A DNA stretch of 64,000 nucleotides from Shewanella mesophila (GCF_019457515.1 NZ_CP080421.1:3286001-3350000); one strand, 5' to 3'; shown: positions 6,717-16,493, counted from the first letter of the stretch. Made by a program: numbers and translations. The notes: generated from the sequence alone by a model not told the origin.

Positions 6717-9452
6717 ATGGATGCTTGTGCCAGCATAAATGACTCGCCATTCGCCCAGTTCGTTTGTGATGCCAAGGGAAATATTTCCCAGCATAACGAC
6801 GCACTCATCGCACAGTTCGATGAGCTGGAGATTCAGCCTAATATCAGCTCATTGCATACCTTGTTTCAGCTACCTGGCAACATCCCCTTTTCACATAACG
6901 AACTCACTCAGTTGCAACAAGGCCTGACGCTCAATGTCTGTGCAGAAGCTTGCTCTGCTCAGCGATGGTTCACGCTAACGCCACACCCTCTTGAGAATGA
7001 CAGCTACCTGATACTCTGCACCCTCTTAGAGACGCCCCCCGAAGCCGATCATGATTACATCAAGCGCTATGAAGAGTTCATCTGCTCAGCCAACATCGGT
7101 ATCTGGAGGTACAGTTCTATTACCGATAAAACCACCTTTTCTAACAAGGTCAAAGAGTTGCTTGGACTTGAGCATCATACCCAACTGACCTGGGATCGAC
7201 TGCAACAAATGGTGACGTCCAAAGACAGGCACAAATTCGATGACTTACGTCGCCCCAGATTATCGGCAAAGACCAAGCTACATTTTACCTTTAGGATTGA
7301 GCGAGGCGATATATGCAACCAGTTTGAGCTCATCGCCGAATACCTTTATTCCAAGACTGGGCAATACAATATTGTCGGTTTGCTCCTGGATAACACCGAA
7401 TCTAAGGAAATGTTGGAGGCGCTTAATGCCGCTAACCAATCGAAAAACCTGGCGCTGGAGGCCGGTAATATCGGCAATTGGCGGGCTCAACTGGATGCCA
7501 ATGACCAATGGGTATGGCAATGGGATCAGAGAGCCAACGACATGTTCTGCCTGAATATGGAAGACATTGGTGTGTTAGAAAAATGGGCCGAGCGTATTCA
7601 CCCAGATGATCTCCCCATCGTCATGGCAGCCGTCGAAGATTCGTTACAGAACGGCAGTTTTTTCAGCCAGGAATATCGGGCCATCTTACCCAATCAAGAG
7701 ATCATCTATATCCTCGCCAAAGGCAAGGTCAGCCTTGGGGCTAATAACCACAGCGCCCGTATAGACGGAATATGTATCAATCAGACCCCCATATATGAGG
7801 CCAAACTGGCGCTACAGGAAAGCTATAAGTCCCTCGAGACCCGGGTCAACCAGCGGACGACGGAACTGCAACAAGCCAAGGAAAGAGCCGAAATCGCCAG
7901 CCAGGCCAAAAGCGAATTTCTCTCCATGATCAGCCATGAACTGCGAACGCCGATGAATGCCGTCATCGGTGCACTTGAGTTGTTATCCCTGTCGAGTCAC
8001 TCTGGCGAAGAGCTTGACCTTATCGAAACAGCCTCTACGTCGGCCAATAACCTTATCTATATCCTTAACGATATACTCGACATCAACAAGATCGAGTCGG
8101 GCAAGATGCAACTGGAGCAACAAGACTTTAGCCTATCTAATGTGATCGCCGATCTGGTCAGAACCTTTGCGCTCGTCGCCAGCCGCCAGTCGTTACAGTT
8201 CTTTGTCGAAGAAGCGCCGGAAGTGCCCGATTTTGTTGAGGGTGACATAGTCAAAGTCAGGCAGATACTCAACAACCTGCTCAGCAATGCGATGAAGTTC
8301 ACTCATAGTAGCGAAGAAAAAACCGGTGCGGTTTATCTCACCGTCTCAGTCACTGATAGCAATGAGATCATCACCAGAGTCTGTTTTACAGTCAAAGATA
8401 ATGGTATAGGCATAGATAAAGAAACTCAGAAGCGCTTGTTTACCCCTTTTGTGCAGGCACAGCGATCTACGACCCGCAAATATGGCGGTACCGGATTAGG
8501 GCTCGCAATATGCGGCAAACTCACTAATCTGATGGGGGGCAGCATTGACTTACAGAGCGAACCAGGTAAAGGGGCGAGCTTTAGCGTAGAGCTACCCTTC
8601 TGGCGAGCCAGCAATCCTAAGCCCTCGATGAATCTAGAGAAAGTCACTGTGGGTCTGGTGGATCTCAGCCAGTCTTCCACCCGACTAGACTGGATTAAGC
8701 GCCACCTAACGAGTGAAGGCGCCAGAGTCAAACTGTATCGGGCTGAGCAACTCACCGCAGACATCCAGCACCTGGAACTCATGTTAATTCTCTGCGATGG
8801 CAAAGAAGATGAGTTGGCATTTCTAACCAACAAATATACGACCATGCAACAACCCGAAAACTGGCTTATCGCCTTGCCCAATGAGCAGAAGCAATACCTG
8901 CAGCCTCCTCTCTCTCTCTGCGATACCTTAGATATTAATACCCTGGCTAAGGCACTCTTTATTAAGGTCATAAGGAAGAAGCTCGATAGTTACCAATTCA
9001 TCGATCTAGATGAAATGAACTTAGAACTTGGTGCATCTGACAGCAAAGAGGTCGCCAGAGACGAGGATAGACTCGCCGAAATTCTGGTGGTCGAAGACAA
9101 TCCGCTCAATCAAAAGCTGATTATGAAACAGCTCGATATGTTGGGATATAAATGTCATCTCGCCGAGGACGGCCTAGCAGGCATCCAACTTTGGCAAAGT
9201 ACCGATTACAAGTTGATTCTCACCGACTGTCATATGCCCAACCTAGATGGTTATGACATGTCAAAACAAATTAGGCAGATGGAGAATTCATCCCAACGAA
9301 AATCGGTACCGATAGTCGCGATCACAGGCGCGGCAATGGCCACTGAACTCGATGACTGCTATCGCTCTGGGATGAATGATTTCGTCAGTAAACCTGTGCA
9401 GCTAAGAGACCTCAAGAAGGTTATTCAGAAATGGTATCGTGATGAAGAATAG
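6717..9452 (+). CDS. Hybrid sensor histidine kinase with PAS domains and receiver
   Basis: The 911-residue protein has no membrane segment and should be a cytoplasmic sensor. PAS-like regions cover about 8-100, 115-235 and 245-365. A coiled coil (~370-395) leads to HisKA, with His407 in SHELRTPMN. The ATPase domain follows (~505-625: [25 protein letters not shown]). Residues ~640-760 look like a receiver fold lacking acidic and phospho-acceptor residues. A complete receiver follows (~787-905) with acceptor Asp837 in [13 protein letters not shown] and Lys in SKPVQ. The separate Hpt protein overlaps its 3' end, so phosphate should go His407 to Asp837 to the Hpt protein. The signal is unknown. 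Confidence 0.92.
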   Translation: MDACASINDSPFAQFVCDAKGNISQHNDALIAQFDELEIQPNISSLHTLFQLPGNIPFSHNELTQLQQGLTLNVCAEACSAQRWFTLTPHPLENDSYLILCTLLETPPEADHDYIKRYEEFICSANIGIWRYSSITDKTTFSNKVKELLGLEHHTQLTWDRLQQMVTSKDRHKFDDLRRPRLSAKTKLHFTFRIERGDICNQFELIAEYLYSKTGQYNIVGLLLDNTESKEMLEALNAANQSKNLALEAGNIGNWRAQLDANDQWVWQWDQRANDMFCLNMEDIGVLEKWAERIHPDDLPIVMAAVEDSLQNGSFFSQEYRAILPNQEIIYILAKGKVSLGANNHSARIDGICINQTPIYEAKLALQESYKSLETRVNQRTTELQQAKERAEIASQAKSEFLSMISHELRTPMNAVIGALELLSLSSHSGEELDLIETASTSANNLIYILNDILDINKIESGKMQLEQQDFSLSNVIADLVRTFALVASRQSLQFFVEEAPEVPDFVEGDIVKVRQILNNLLSNAMKFTHSSEEKTGAVYLTVSVTDSNEIITRVCFTVKDNGIGIDKETQKRLFTPFVQAQRSTTRKYGGTGLGLAICGKLTNLMGGSIDLQSEPGKGASFSVELPFWRASNPKPSMNLEKVTVGLVDLSQSSTRLDWIKRHLTSEGARVKLYRAEQLTADIQHLELMLILCDGKEDELAFLTNKYTTMQQPENWLIALPNEQKQYLQPPLSLCDTLDINTLAKALFIKVIRKKLDSYQFIDLDEMNLELGASDSKEVARDEDRLAEILVVEDNPLNQKLIMKQLDMLGYKCHLAEDGLAGIQLWQSTDYKLILTDCHMPNLDGYDMSKQIRQMENSSQRKSVPIVAITGAAMATELDDCYRSGMNDFVSKPVQLRDLKKVIQKWYRDEE

Positions 9453-9780
9453 TCCAAGCATACTCAACCCAAGCGTGATGCAAGAACTCATCGGCAATGA
9501 GCCGGATCTGATCGCACAGTTTAAAAAAGACTTTATCATACAAGCCCAATCCAGCCTCAAAGAGCTGGCAACCCACTATAATGCCAGGGATTTCGAGGCC
9601 ATCAGACAGGCTGCGCACTTCCTCAAGACATCGGCAAAGGCCATCGGCGCCGAGCAGGTCACGGAAACACTGCAGCAGATTGAGCACGCCGCGAATGCCA
9701 AAGATGTCAATCTCACCAAACAGCTCATAATGCAACTCAAAGGCTCGCTACAAACTCTTGTAAAGGTAATCAACTCATGA
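9442..9780 (+). CDS. Stand-alone histidine phosphotransfer (Hpt) protein
   Basis: A 112-residue helical-bundle protein whose phosphorylatable residue is His59, in [14 protein letters not shown], matching the Hpt consensus H-x-L-K-(G/S/T)-S. Its start lies inside the end of the kinase gene and its stop overlaps the start of the next gene (ATGA), so the three products should be made together. A GTG at 9439 directly before the ATG is an alternative start. It should relay phosphate between Asp837 of the kinase and Asp326 of the response regulator. Confidence 0.9.
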   Translation: MKNSPSILNPSVMQELIGNEPDLIAQFKKDFIIQAQSSLKELATHYNARDFEAIRQAAHFLKTSAKAIGAEQVTETLQQIEHAANAKDVNLTKQLIMQLKGSLQTLVKVINS

Positions 9781-10964
9781 CTAGAAAACCCAGTTTCGCC
9801 AGCCGACATCCACAAGTTATTATGCTGTATGAGAAAGAGGAAGATATCTCAGGCGCCGCAAATATTATTGCCGAACAAGTGGAGGAGTACCGCACGATTC
9901 CCGTGAGCAAACTGATTGGGGAACAAATAAAAGAATATAAGCCTTCGGTCATTTTATTTGCCATGAGCTCGGTAAAGCTCAGCATAGAATTGTATACCAA
10001 ACTATTGAACAGTCACCAAATAAACTACAGACACTACAGCATAGTCCTGTGTAAGAATAAAGAATCGGCCCTCGCCTTTCGCTGTTGTGTCAAAGGCGTG
10101 TTTGACAACTACTTTGTCTACCTACCGTTATACGAAAAGTTCCGCCTGAAGATGATCGTCCATAATGGCTTGCGACTAAGCCGAGGCGATGAAAATTACG
10201 GTGGCCTCAGTGATGATCAACTCGACATGATAGATACCAACCTCGCCTCGTTAATCGACCTAGGCAGTCAATCTAAACGTCAATTACTGGACTCAGTAGA
10301 CAGTTGTAAGGCGTCAATGCAACAATCGACAGATGCCTTAGATAACCCCGAAGATGGTAACGAAAATGGTCATGATAAGGCGCTGGTAAAGTCTCTAGCC
10401 AAACAGCACATAGAGCCACTATTGACCCAACTGGAATTGGAGATCAAAGATGGCCTAGATCTTATCTTGACTCAGTTAACCAGTAAACATAGTGAAATTA
10501 AGGAAATAAAGCAGCGCGTTATCGATAAACAAAAAGAAAAAATTCCATCACAGGCACTGATGTCGTCACTGTTCGAACAAGAAGAGGCTAAGCCAGCAAA
10601 GAAGAAAGTTTTGGTGGTAGAAGACAATCAAATCTACCGTGAGATGATCGTCAAAGTACTTCAACAAAACAACTATGATACCGAGCAAGCTGACGATGGT
10701 CTGAGCGCACTTAAGATGATAAAAGGCAATGATTATGCGCTTATTTTAATGGATCTCTATATGCCACACCTCGATGGCATCAACACCACCAAACAGCTCA
10801 AGGCACAAAATGATGGCAAGGATATCCCCATCGTCGCCCTCACCAGTAACAGTAATCGAGAGTTAATAAAGCGTTGGGCTCAGCTGGGATTAAAAGGCTA
10901 TATACTCAAGCCTTCTAATCGCGCAGAGATCCTCGAAACGGTCAAAGCCGCTATCGATGATTAA
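9777..10964 (+). CDS. Response regulator with N-terminal pseudo-receiver and C-terminal receiver
   Basis: The 395-residue protein ends in a canonical receiver (~274-393) with the acidic pair in VVEDN, acceptor Asp326 in LMDLYMPHLDG, Thr in ALTSN and Lys in LKPSN. The N-terminal ~130 residues follow receiver-like strand order (QVIMLYEKEED, PSVILFAMSS, YSIVLCKNKES, NYFVYLPLYEKF) but lack the acceptor Asp. The middle (~140-270) is helical and Gln/Glu/Lys-rich, probably coiled. There is no DNA-binding or enzymatic domain, so output is likely by protein contact. It overlaps the Hpt gene by four bases and closes the operon. Confidence 0.88.
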   Translation: MTRKPSFASRHPQVIMLYEKEEDISGAANIIAEQVEEYRTIPVSKLIGEQIKEYKPSVILFAMSSVKLSIELYTKLLNSHQINYRHYSIVLCKNKESALAFRCCVKGVFDNYFVYLPLYEKFRLKMIVHNGLRLSRGDENYGGLSDDQLDMIDTNLASLIDLGSQSKRQLLDSVDSCKASMQQSTDALDNPEDGNENGHDKALVKSLAKQHIEPLLTQLELEIKDGLDLILTQLTSKHSEIKEIKQRVIDKQKEKIPSQALMSSLFEQEEAKPAKKKVLVVEDNQIYREMIVKVLQQNNYDTEQADDGLSALKMIKGNDYALILMDLYMPHLDGINTTKQLKAQNDGKDIPIVALTSNSNRELIKRWAQLGLKGYILKPSNRAEILETVKAAIDD

Positions 10965-10973
10965 CAGGGCTTA

Positions 10974-11534
10974 TTATTTCACCTCACCTACGGGCAATAT
11001 GACTCTGCCATATTCTTGGTTCAATACCTGCGCCATGGCAAAATAAATCGCGCTGGCACCACAAAACATGCCCTCAAAGCCCGCAATAACGCCAATCAAC
11101 TCACTACCAGTAAAATCTCTTGCCGCCAGCAAAAAGAACAAAATAGTCAATGATCCAAAGACGAACTGCTTAGCTCTAGGGTAGCGAAGTGAACCGACAA
11201 ACATAAATGCGGTAAATGTTCCCCACAGGGCTAAGTACCATCCCATAAAGTGTGCAGGACTTGCAGCAACACCCGCATTGGGCATTAGTATCAAACCAAC
11301 TAAGGTTAACCAAAATAGTCCATAAGAGGTAAATGCGGTGGTGCCAAAAGTATCACCTCTGGCGAAGCACATGATGCCAACAATCACCTGACCAATACCG
11401 CCATAAAATATCCCCATAGCGAGGATCATCGAATCAATGGGGAAATAACCCGCATTGTGGATATTGAGTAAAATAGTGGTCATGCCAAAGCCCATAAGCC
11501 CTAACGGCGCTGGATTTGCCAATTTTGTAGACAT
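10974..11534 (-). CDS. satP: Acetate/succinate permease, SatP (GPR1/FUN34/YaaH) family
   Basis: The 186-residue protein starts with the family signature NPAPLGLMGFGMTT and has six hydrophobic segments. In known members these form an acetate channel or proton symporter in the inner membrane. The ATG at 11534 has an AGGGGA site 6 bases upstream; the TTG before it is a poorer choice. It converges with the phosphorelay operon, 9 bases away. The upstream region is nearly 490 bases long and holds a CRP-like site, which would suit control by carbon supply. Confidence 0.88.
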   Translation of the reverse strand: MSTKLANPAPLGLMGFGMTTILLNIHNAGYFPIDSMILAMGIFYGGIGQVIVGIMCFARGDTFGTTAFTSYGLFWLTLVGLILMPNAGVAASPAHFMGWYLALWGTFTAFMFVGSLRYPRAKQFVFGSLTILFFLLAARDFTGSELIGVIAGFEGMFCGASAIYFAMAQVLNQEYGRVILPVGEVK

Positions 11535-12023
11535 CAAATTCCCCTAATAAAATCTCATCAACAAATGCGCTGCCTTCTCTGCCAGCGCAATAAACGGCGG
11601 ATTCTATTGGATGACAAACCTCTCGGCAATCTCTGCTCCCTCAAACCAAAAACAAAACAAAACCCATTTAAATACAATGACTTATAGAGAGGCGTATTTT
11701 AAGTCATTACACTAACCAAGTGATTAACTATAAGAATCAACAAGATAAAAATAGCGGCAATCGTAACGAGACCCACGTCACGCTACGCGCAAGTATTGAG
11801 ATAGCAATCACAAGTGTTCATTCTGGTGAGATGAAATAACAGAGGAAAGTAATTCAGCAAGAACGATTATTACAAACCAGATCCCATTAACACAGATAAC
11901 GAGAGGCCGATCGCAAACTAATTTAGTGCTAAATAAAATTGAGTCTGTAGTGATCTAGATCAGTTTTAAATAGGCTGATTTTAGCAATCAGCTCGACCTC
12001 AGCGTTAAAACTAAAACCTTCGA
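11535..12023. other. Long intergenic region upstream of satP
   Basis: About 490 bases with no convincing reading frame on either strand, between the satP start and the 3' end of an acetyltransferase gene. Apart from a CRP-like palindrome near 11950 it is mostly AT-rich. A small RNA or a long 5' leader for satP is possible but not supported by a clear terminator. Confidence 0.45.
11950..11963. promoter_or_regulatory. CRP-like site
   Basis: GTGATCTAGATCAG carries the symmetric CRP core GTGA-N6-TCA with the favoured central TCTAGA. The outer positions fit less well. It lies about 415 bases upstream of satP and 60 bases past the end of the acetyltransferase gene, so if functional it implies a distant satP promoter or an unannotated transcript. 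Confidence 0.4.
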
Positions 12024-12545
12024 TTAAGCAAGATTCGCCATAAGATAGGCGTTAACATACTGGCCGTCTCGAAAAGCATAATCTTTCGCCTCTCCTTCAA
12101 TCACAAAACCATGACCCTGATATAGCGCAATGGCGGCTTGATTGTCAGTATAAACTTCCAGCTCAATTCGGGTAACAGCTAGCCAGTTATGAGCTAAATC
12201 AACGATCGACTTCACTAGCTCGCTACCGACACCTTGGCCTCTAACCGATTCACATACTGCCATGCCCATATTAGCTACGTGCTTGCGTCTGGGGCGCATA
12301 CAAACCTCCATGCCAATCTGTCCAACCAGCCTACCATCTAGCTCAGCGACTAAGCTGTAACAATTTTCAGGCAAGTTCTGTAGCCGCTTTTTCCAGTATG
12401 TCAGTGATGGATAAGGATGTTGCAATGTTCCCGCGTAACAGCTGGGTTGAGAATAGAGTTGGTAAATAAACTCAATGTCTGCATCATTGCTATGACGAAT
12501 ACGCAATGAAAGATTATCTTTCGATTGATTTGCCTCAGGTGCCAC
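12024..12545 (-). CDS. yhhY: GNAT N-acetyltransferase, YhhY/AaaT-like
   Basis: The 173-residue protein carries the GNAT acetyl-CoA-binding motif RGQGVGSELV (motif A) and the C-terminal ALYQGHGF. It shares wording with E. coli YhhY across its length: PSCYAGTLQHPYPS, RPRRKHVANMG, NWLAVTRIELEVYTDN and EGEAKDYAFRDGQYV. YhhY (AaaT) acetylates free amino acids such as phenylalanine and methionine; whether this protein has the same substrates is inferred. The start is a GTG with AAAGG about 7 bases upstream. Confidence 0.8.
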   Translation of the reverse strand: MAPEANQSKDNLSLRIRHSNDADIEFIYQLYSQPSCYAGTLQHPYPSLTYWKKRLQNLPENCYSLVAELDGRLVGQIGMEVCMRPRRKHVANMGMAVCESVRGQGVGSELVKSIVDLAHNWLAVTRIELEVYTDNQAAIALYQGHGFVIEGEAKDYAFRDGQYVNAYLMANLA

Positions 12546-13189
12546 AAAATACCTTTTATAATAAATCCCTAAATAGATAATAAATGTGCCATAAAATAGA
12601 TAATTTTATCAATGATTAACTTTAGAAAATAAGCCTCTCTTCACTAGGACCTGTTGATCTTTGCGGGTTGAATTTCGTTCGAGACAAAAACGTTTTAATC
12701 GAGGCGAGCGGATTACAGACGAGTCATCTAAGCAAAATTCACTTAGCAAAGAGTAGAATGTTTTTAGCCGCCCCCTTTTGGCAGCGATTGATGGTCATAG
12801 CCCTTACTATCAAGTACTTACAAAGAATAACTACAATAAAAACCTTCTGCCTTGTATAAATACCCAACAATTCGCGGCAAAAACAACCTTAGAAAGATCA
12901 ACAGGCCCTAGCCACTCTTTTCCAGTACCATATCACAGAGTAACAAACATCGAGCTGATGTTAGTCTCGTTAAAATGTTAATCTTTTCACAAAAAGACAA
13001 AACCAACACCCATATACGCCAACAAAAAACCATCAATCAGCAAACAATTAGGTAAACCCAAGGTCACAGCAGCTAGAGTTCTGTATCATTTTGCATCAGA
13101 AAGGCTGAAGTATCTGGTTAAAATTTAGTTCAGTGGTAACCTAGTATTCCCTGTAATCATTAGATCGAAAGACGTAGTAATCCTAAATC
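12546..13189. other. 644-base gene-free region containing a MITE-like element
   Basis: The stretch between the acetyltransferase and the MipA/OmpV operon is largely accounted for by the element at 12644-12911. The short open frames here begin inside the element and have no domain. The remaining ~280 bases (12912-13189) should contain the promoter of the MipA/OmpV operon, but I see no distinctive operator. Confidence 0.55.
12644..12911. mobile_element. 268-bp MITE-like element with 19-bp terminal inverted repeats
   Basis: CTAGGACCTGTTGATCTTT (12644-12662) is matched in inverted form by AAAGATCAACAGGCCCTAG (12893-12911) with one mismatch. No transposase is encoded between the ends. The outermost CTAG is self-complementary, so it may be target-site duplication or part of the repeat. 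The size, terminal repeats, lack of coding capacity and intergenic location fit a non-autonomous transposon. Its family is not established; a full element with the same ends elsewhere in the genome would identify it. Confidence 0.65.
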
Positions 13190-14065
13190 ATGAACAAGTT
13201 TACTGTTTGGCTACTCATTGCATCACTCCTCTCATTTAGCGTCTTTGCTGATGACGAGATTTTATGTGATACAAACAATGCTTGTATCGAAGTTGGTCGT
13301 TGGGATATAGGCATAGCATTAGGCTATGGCGTAAAAACCAATCCACTAAAAGACTACGACAACATTCCGATTTATCTCGCCCCAACCATAGCCTATTACG
13401 GAGATAACTGGTTCTTCGACAATGGCAATATTGGTTACACCTTAATAGAAGATGAACAGTTTACCATTAATCTAAACACTAGCTTTAGTGCTGACAGTGC
13501 TTACTTTTATCGATGGGATCCGTCAAATATCTTTATTACTGGCACCAATCAATTAGCGATACAGACTCCTAGAATCGCAGGGCCAAGAACCTTATCAGCT
13601 ACAGCTGAACCGATATTCAATGAGCTAGAAGATAGAAACTTTACACTTCTTGGCGGAATAGATGCGTTTATTTACACCCGCATAGGTATAATCAATTTAG
13701 CCATTGCACACGATCTTTTTGATGTACATTCAGGCTCACAAGCCAGATTAAAGTGGCTTTATAACCTAGCATTAGATCAGTGGAAAGTTGAAGTAGCCGC
13801 CACCGCAGATTGGAAAAGCGAAGAAATAATCAACTACTATTATGGTGTTAGACCTAGCGAAAATCGCTACTGGAGTGAACAGTATCAAGCTGGTTCGGCA
13901 ACCAATTTAGGACTAGAATTGACAACTCAATATGTAATTAACGAACACTGGGAGCTCATTTTCTTAGCTCGCTACACTGAACTTGGCGATAAAATCGTAG
14001 AGAGTCCCTTAGTCAACAAACACAATACCAATACTTTTTTTGTTGGCACTGCTTATAGGTTTTAG
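13190..14065 (+). CDS. MipA/OmpV-family outer-membrane protein
   Basis: A 291-residue protein with a signal peptide (cleavage near VFA-DD). The remainder is rich in alternating aromatic strands and ends in Tyr-Arg-Phe, the terminal aromatic signature of outer-membrane barrels. IGIALGYGVKTNPLKDYDNIPIYLAP is the start typical of MipA/OmpV proteins (shown here only as a short pattern: G-x-G-V-K-T-N-P-L). MipA scaffolds murein enzymes in E. coli, while other members relate to osmotic or antimicrobial responses. It leads an operon with a DUF3019 gene and a two-component system, which may sense envelope state. Confidence 0.85.
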   Translation: MNKFTVWLLIASLLSFSVFADDEILCDTNNACIEVGRWDIGIALGYGVKTNPLKDYDNIPIYLAPTIAYYGDNWFFDNGNIGYTLIEDEQFTINLNTSFSADSAYFYRWDPSNIFITGTNQLAIQTPRIAGPRTLSATAEPIFNELEDRNFTLLGGIDAFIYTRIGIINLAIAHDLFDVHSGSQARLKWLYNLALDQWKVEVAATADWKSEEIINYYYGVRPSENRYWSEQYQAGSATNLGLELTTQYVINEHWELIFLARYTELGDKIVESPLVNKHNTNTFFVGTAYRF

Positions 14066-14070
14066 GCCCA

Positions 14071-14481
14071 GTGCAATTGTCGACATACAAACTTTTACAG
14101 ATAATTTTGGTATTAATTTTTCTGTGCAATACCGCGCAAGCCTCCAACGAATCGGTTGAGGCTAATTTGTCGCTATCCCCAGAATTTTGCATTACCGATA
14201 GCCCGAATAAAACCTGTGATATTAAAGTAGTACTCAATTGGCAAACTGACGCACCACATACCGTCTGTATAATGTCCGATAATGAATCATTAACGACCTG
14301 GTGCGCAGATTCACCCCATATTAACTCACTGAGCATAATGGTCTCGACAGATAGAGATATTCAGTTCGTAATGATGGATAAAGACACCCATCAGACTTTA
14401 GCCGGTGTCAAATTAAAAGTTACCCCAACCGCAGAGCCTCAAGTTAGGCGCCGCTACCGAAACCCGTGGAGTCTATTCTAA
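14071..14481 (+). CDS. DUF3019 periplasmic protein
   Basis: The 136-residue protein begins with a signal peptide (LQIILVLIFLCNTAQA). A small beta-rich domain follows with four cysteines (FCITD, KTCDI, TVCIM, TTWCAD) that could form two disulfides. The pattern matches the DUF3019 family, known mainly from Shewanella and relatives next to OmpR-type regulators; its function is unknown. The start is a GTG six bases after the previous stop, and its stop overlaps the next ATG (TAATG). It may act as a periplasmic accessory to the following sensor kinase. Confidence 0.78.
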   Translation: MQLSTYKLLQIILVLIFLCNTAQASNESVEANLSLSPEFCITDSPNKTCDIKVVLNWQTDAPHTVCIMSDNESLTTWCADSPHINSLSIMVSTDRDIQFVMMDKDTHQTLAGVKLKVTPTAEPQVRRRYRNPWSLF

Positions 14482-15194
14482 TGACCGAACCCCAATCGAC
14501 CCATAGAGTACTACTTGTCGAGGACGATATTCGTCTGGCAAATTTGATTGTGGATTTTTTAAAGTCGCATGGAATGCATGTTGAAGTTGAACGTCGTGGA
14601 GACACAGTACTAACCCGACTGCTCAACTATAAGCCTGATATTATCTTGCTAGATATCATGCTACCAGGAATGGATGGCCTAACCCTATGCGAAAAACTAC
14701 CAGACTACTTTGCTGGCCCAATACTATTGATGAGCGCCCTCGGCTCAAATGAGGACCAGATCAAAGGACTCGAACTCGGCGCGGATGATTATGTGGTGAA
14801 ACCCGTCGACCCTGCGTTATTGGTCGCAAGGATTAATAACCTACTTCGTCGCACCGCTAAACCACCCCAAGCGGAATCACATTGCCTGTCATTTGGTAAG
14901 TTGAGCATTGACCCTCATACCCAAGCAATTCGATTAGGCGATATCGAAGTCGATCTGACAAGCCATGAGTTTGAGCTACTCTGGTTACTCGCCTCTCAAG
15001 CAGGACAGGTGCTCAGTAGACAATATATCTATCAATATCTGCTCAATATTGACTTTGATGGCAAAGATAGAAAAATTGATGTTCGTATTTCACGATTACG
15101 TAAAAAGCTGGGGGACAATATCGAAACCCCGTTTAGAATCAAAACCGTATGGGGCCAAGGTTATCTATTTGCACCAGAAGCCTGGAATAACTAA
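14481..15194 (+). CDS. OmpR/PhoB-family response regulator (RstA-like)
   Basis: The 237-residue regulator has a receiver domain (~8-122) with acidic residues in VEDD, acceptor Asp58 in LLDIMLPGMDG and Lys in VVKPV. The C-terminal winged helix (~140-232) includes LTSHEFELLWLLASQ and the recognition region KIDVRISRLRKKLGD. The start at 14481 overlaps the DUF3019 stop; a longer frame would intrude into that gene. Residue wording and operon context resemble RstA. The partner kinase begins 12 bases downstream. Confidence 0.92.
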   Translation: MTEPQSTHRVLLVEDDIRLANLIVDFLKSHGMHVEVERRGDTVLTRLLNYKPDIILLDIMLPGMDGLTLCEKLPDYFAGPILLMSALGSNEDQIKGLELGADDYVVKPVDPALLVARINNLLRRTAKPPQAESHCLSFGKLSIDPHTQAIRLGDIEVDLTSHEFELLWLLASQAGQVLSRQYIYQYLLNIDFDGKDRKIDVRISRLRKKLGDNIETPFRIKTVWGQGYLFAPEAWNN

Positions 15195-15206
15195 GCGGGA
15201 TCCTAG

Positions 15207-16493
15207 GTGAAAAGACTTTTTATCAGCCTATACCTATTGCTGAGTCTCAGCTTTCTAGGTATAGGTTGGACGTTAGATAGCTTATGGCAGAACAATGTCG
15301 AAGAGAGCGGTGCCGCCGATGCACCGCTTATCGCGTTAGCTCAACTGATCGCTAAACTCCCCAAAGCAGAGAGAGCTGACTACCTAACGGGGATCGATAC
15401 CGCTTCCAACTACCCTCTTCAGTTACTCGACAAAGATAAAATAGCATTGGGGAACAGTGAGTCGCTGACACAAACCAACGTGTTGGTTGCCGCTCAAGAT
15501 AAAGAACACGAACTCCACTTTATTAAAATCGATGCGGATCAAATCTTGATGGCAGGGCCCATAGAGATAGATCCCAGAGACCAGCTCAGAGGTCTATTTA
15601 CCCTATTTTTCTACCTGTCACTGGCCTTTGTTGCACTCATCTGGGTATGGCCTCTATCTCGCGACCTTAAAATCTTACGACTGGCAACCAAAGAGTTTGG
15701 CCAATCGAACTGGGACACTCAGATCCAGCTTTCACCCCGTTCACAGGTACAGCCCTTAGCCCGTACCTTTAATGAAATGGCCAGTCATATCCGCGCCCTG
15801 ATTGAAAACCAGAAGCATCTGTCTAATGCCGTATCCCACGAGATTAGAACGCCCCTCGCTAGACTCAAATTTGCCCTAGCGCTAATGCCGCAATACTGTC
15901 ACCCGGGTTCAGACGAGGCACACCGACAGGCGTTCCTAGATGAAATGCAGCAAGACGTCAAAGAGATGGAAAACCTGCTGCAAGAGCTGCTCACCTACGC
16001 CAGTTTAGAATCTCAACGCAAAGCGATTCAATTTGAACGCTGTGATCTCATTAAACTAACCCAGCAGACGATCAAGCGACTGCAAGGATTGCACACGATC
16101 TCGATAAAATTTGAGTGCGATATAGAACAGGTTGAAGTGATGGGAGACCCATCGCTTATTGAACGTGCACTGCAAAACCTCATTATCAATGCACAGCGCT
16201 TTGCCAATAAAGCGATCGTTATTAAGTTAACAATCCAAAACAAAAAGAGAATCCTGAGTGTTATCGACGATGGCCCAGGTATCGCAGCTGAAGATCAGAG
16301 TAGGATCTTCGAACCCTTCTATCGCAGTAACGTGGTGCAAAATGGTAATAAAGGACATGGACTAGGACTGGCTATCATCAAGCGGATCATGGAGCGACAT
16401 GGGGGCGATGTCTTACTTAAGAGTGAGCCAGGACAAACTCAATTTACGCTCAGCTGGCCGCGAATAAAACTTGGGCTAAATAAACAGACCTGA
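15207..16493 (+). CDS. Membrane sensor histidine kinase (RstB-like)
   Basis: A 428-residue kinase with membrane segments at ~5-22 and ~131-150 enclosing a ~105-residue periplasmic sensor. HAMP lies at ~150-202, HisKA has His211 in VSHEIRTPLARLKF, and the ATPase domain carries NLIINAQRF, DDGPGI and GHGLGLAI. The start is a GTG. Domain layout, periplasmic size and the neighbouring regulator match RstB. It probably phosphorylates Asp58 of the regulator upstream, and the operon suggests that MipA/OmpV and DUF3019 are regulated by, or feed signals to, this kinase. Confidence 0.9.
   Translation: MKRLFISLYLLLSLSFLGIGWTLDSLWQNNVEESGAADAPLIALAQLIAKLPKAERADYLTGIDTASNYPLQLLDKDKIALGNSESLTQTNVLVAAQDKEHELHFIKIDADQILMAGPIEIDPRDQLRGLFTLFFYLSLAFVALIWVWPLSRDLKILRLATKEFGQSNWDTQIQLSPRSQVQPLARTFNEMASHIRALIENQKHLSNAVSHEIRTPLARLKFALALMPQYCHPGSDEAHRQAFLDEMQQDVKEMENLLQELLTYASLESQRKAIQFERCDLIKLTQQTIKRLQGLHTISIKFECDIEQVEVMGDPSLIERALQNLIINAQRFANKAIVIKLTIQNKKRILSVIDDGPGIAAEDQSRIFEPFYRSNVVQNGNKGHGLGLAIIKRIMERHGGDVLLKSEPGQTQFTLSWPRIKLGLNKQT

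Noticed and set aside
8426..8971. Long open frame antisense to the hybrid kinase gene
   Set aside because: It is the shadow of a clear histidine kinase ATPase-domain coding sequence; its translation is Ser/Arg/Leu-rich and has no motif.
12668..12981. Two short open frames inside and after the MITE-like element
   Set aside because: No ribosome-binding site and no recognisable domain; the region is better explained by a non-coding element.
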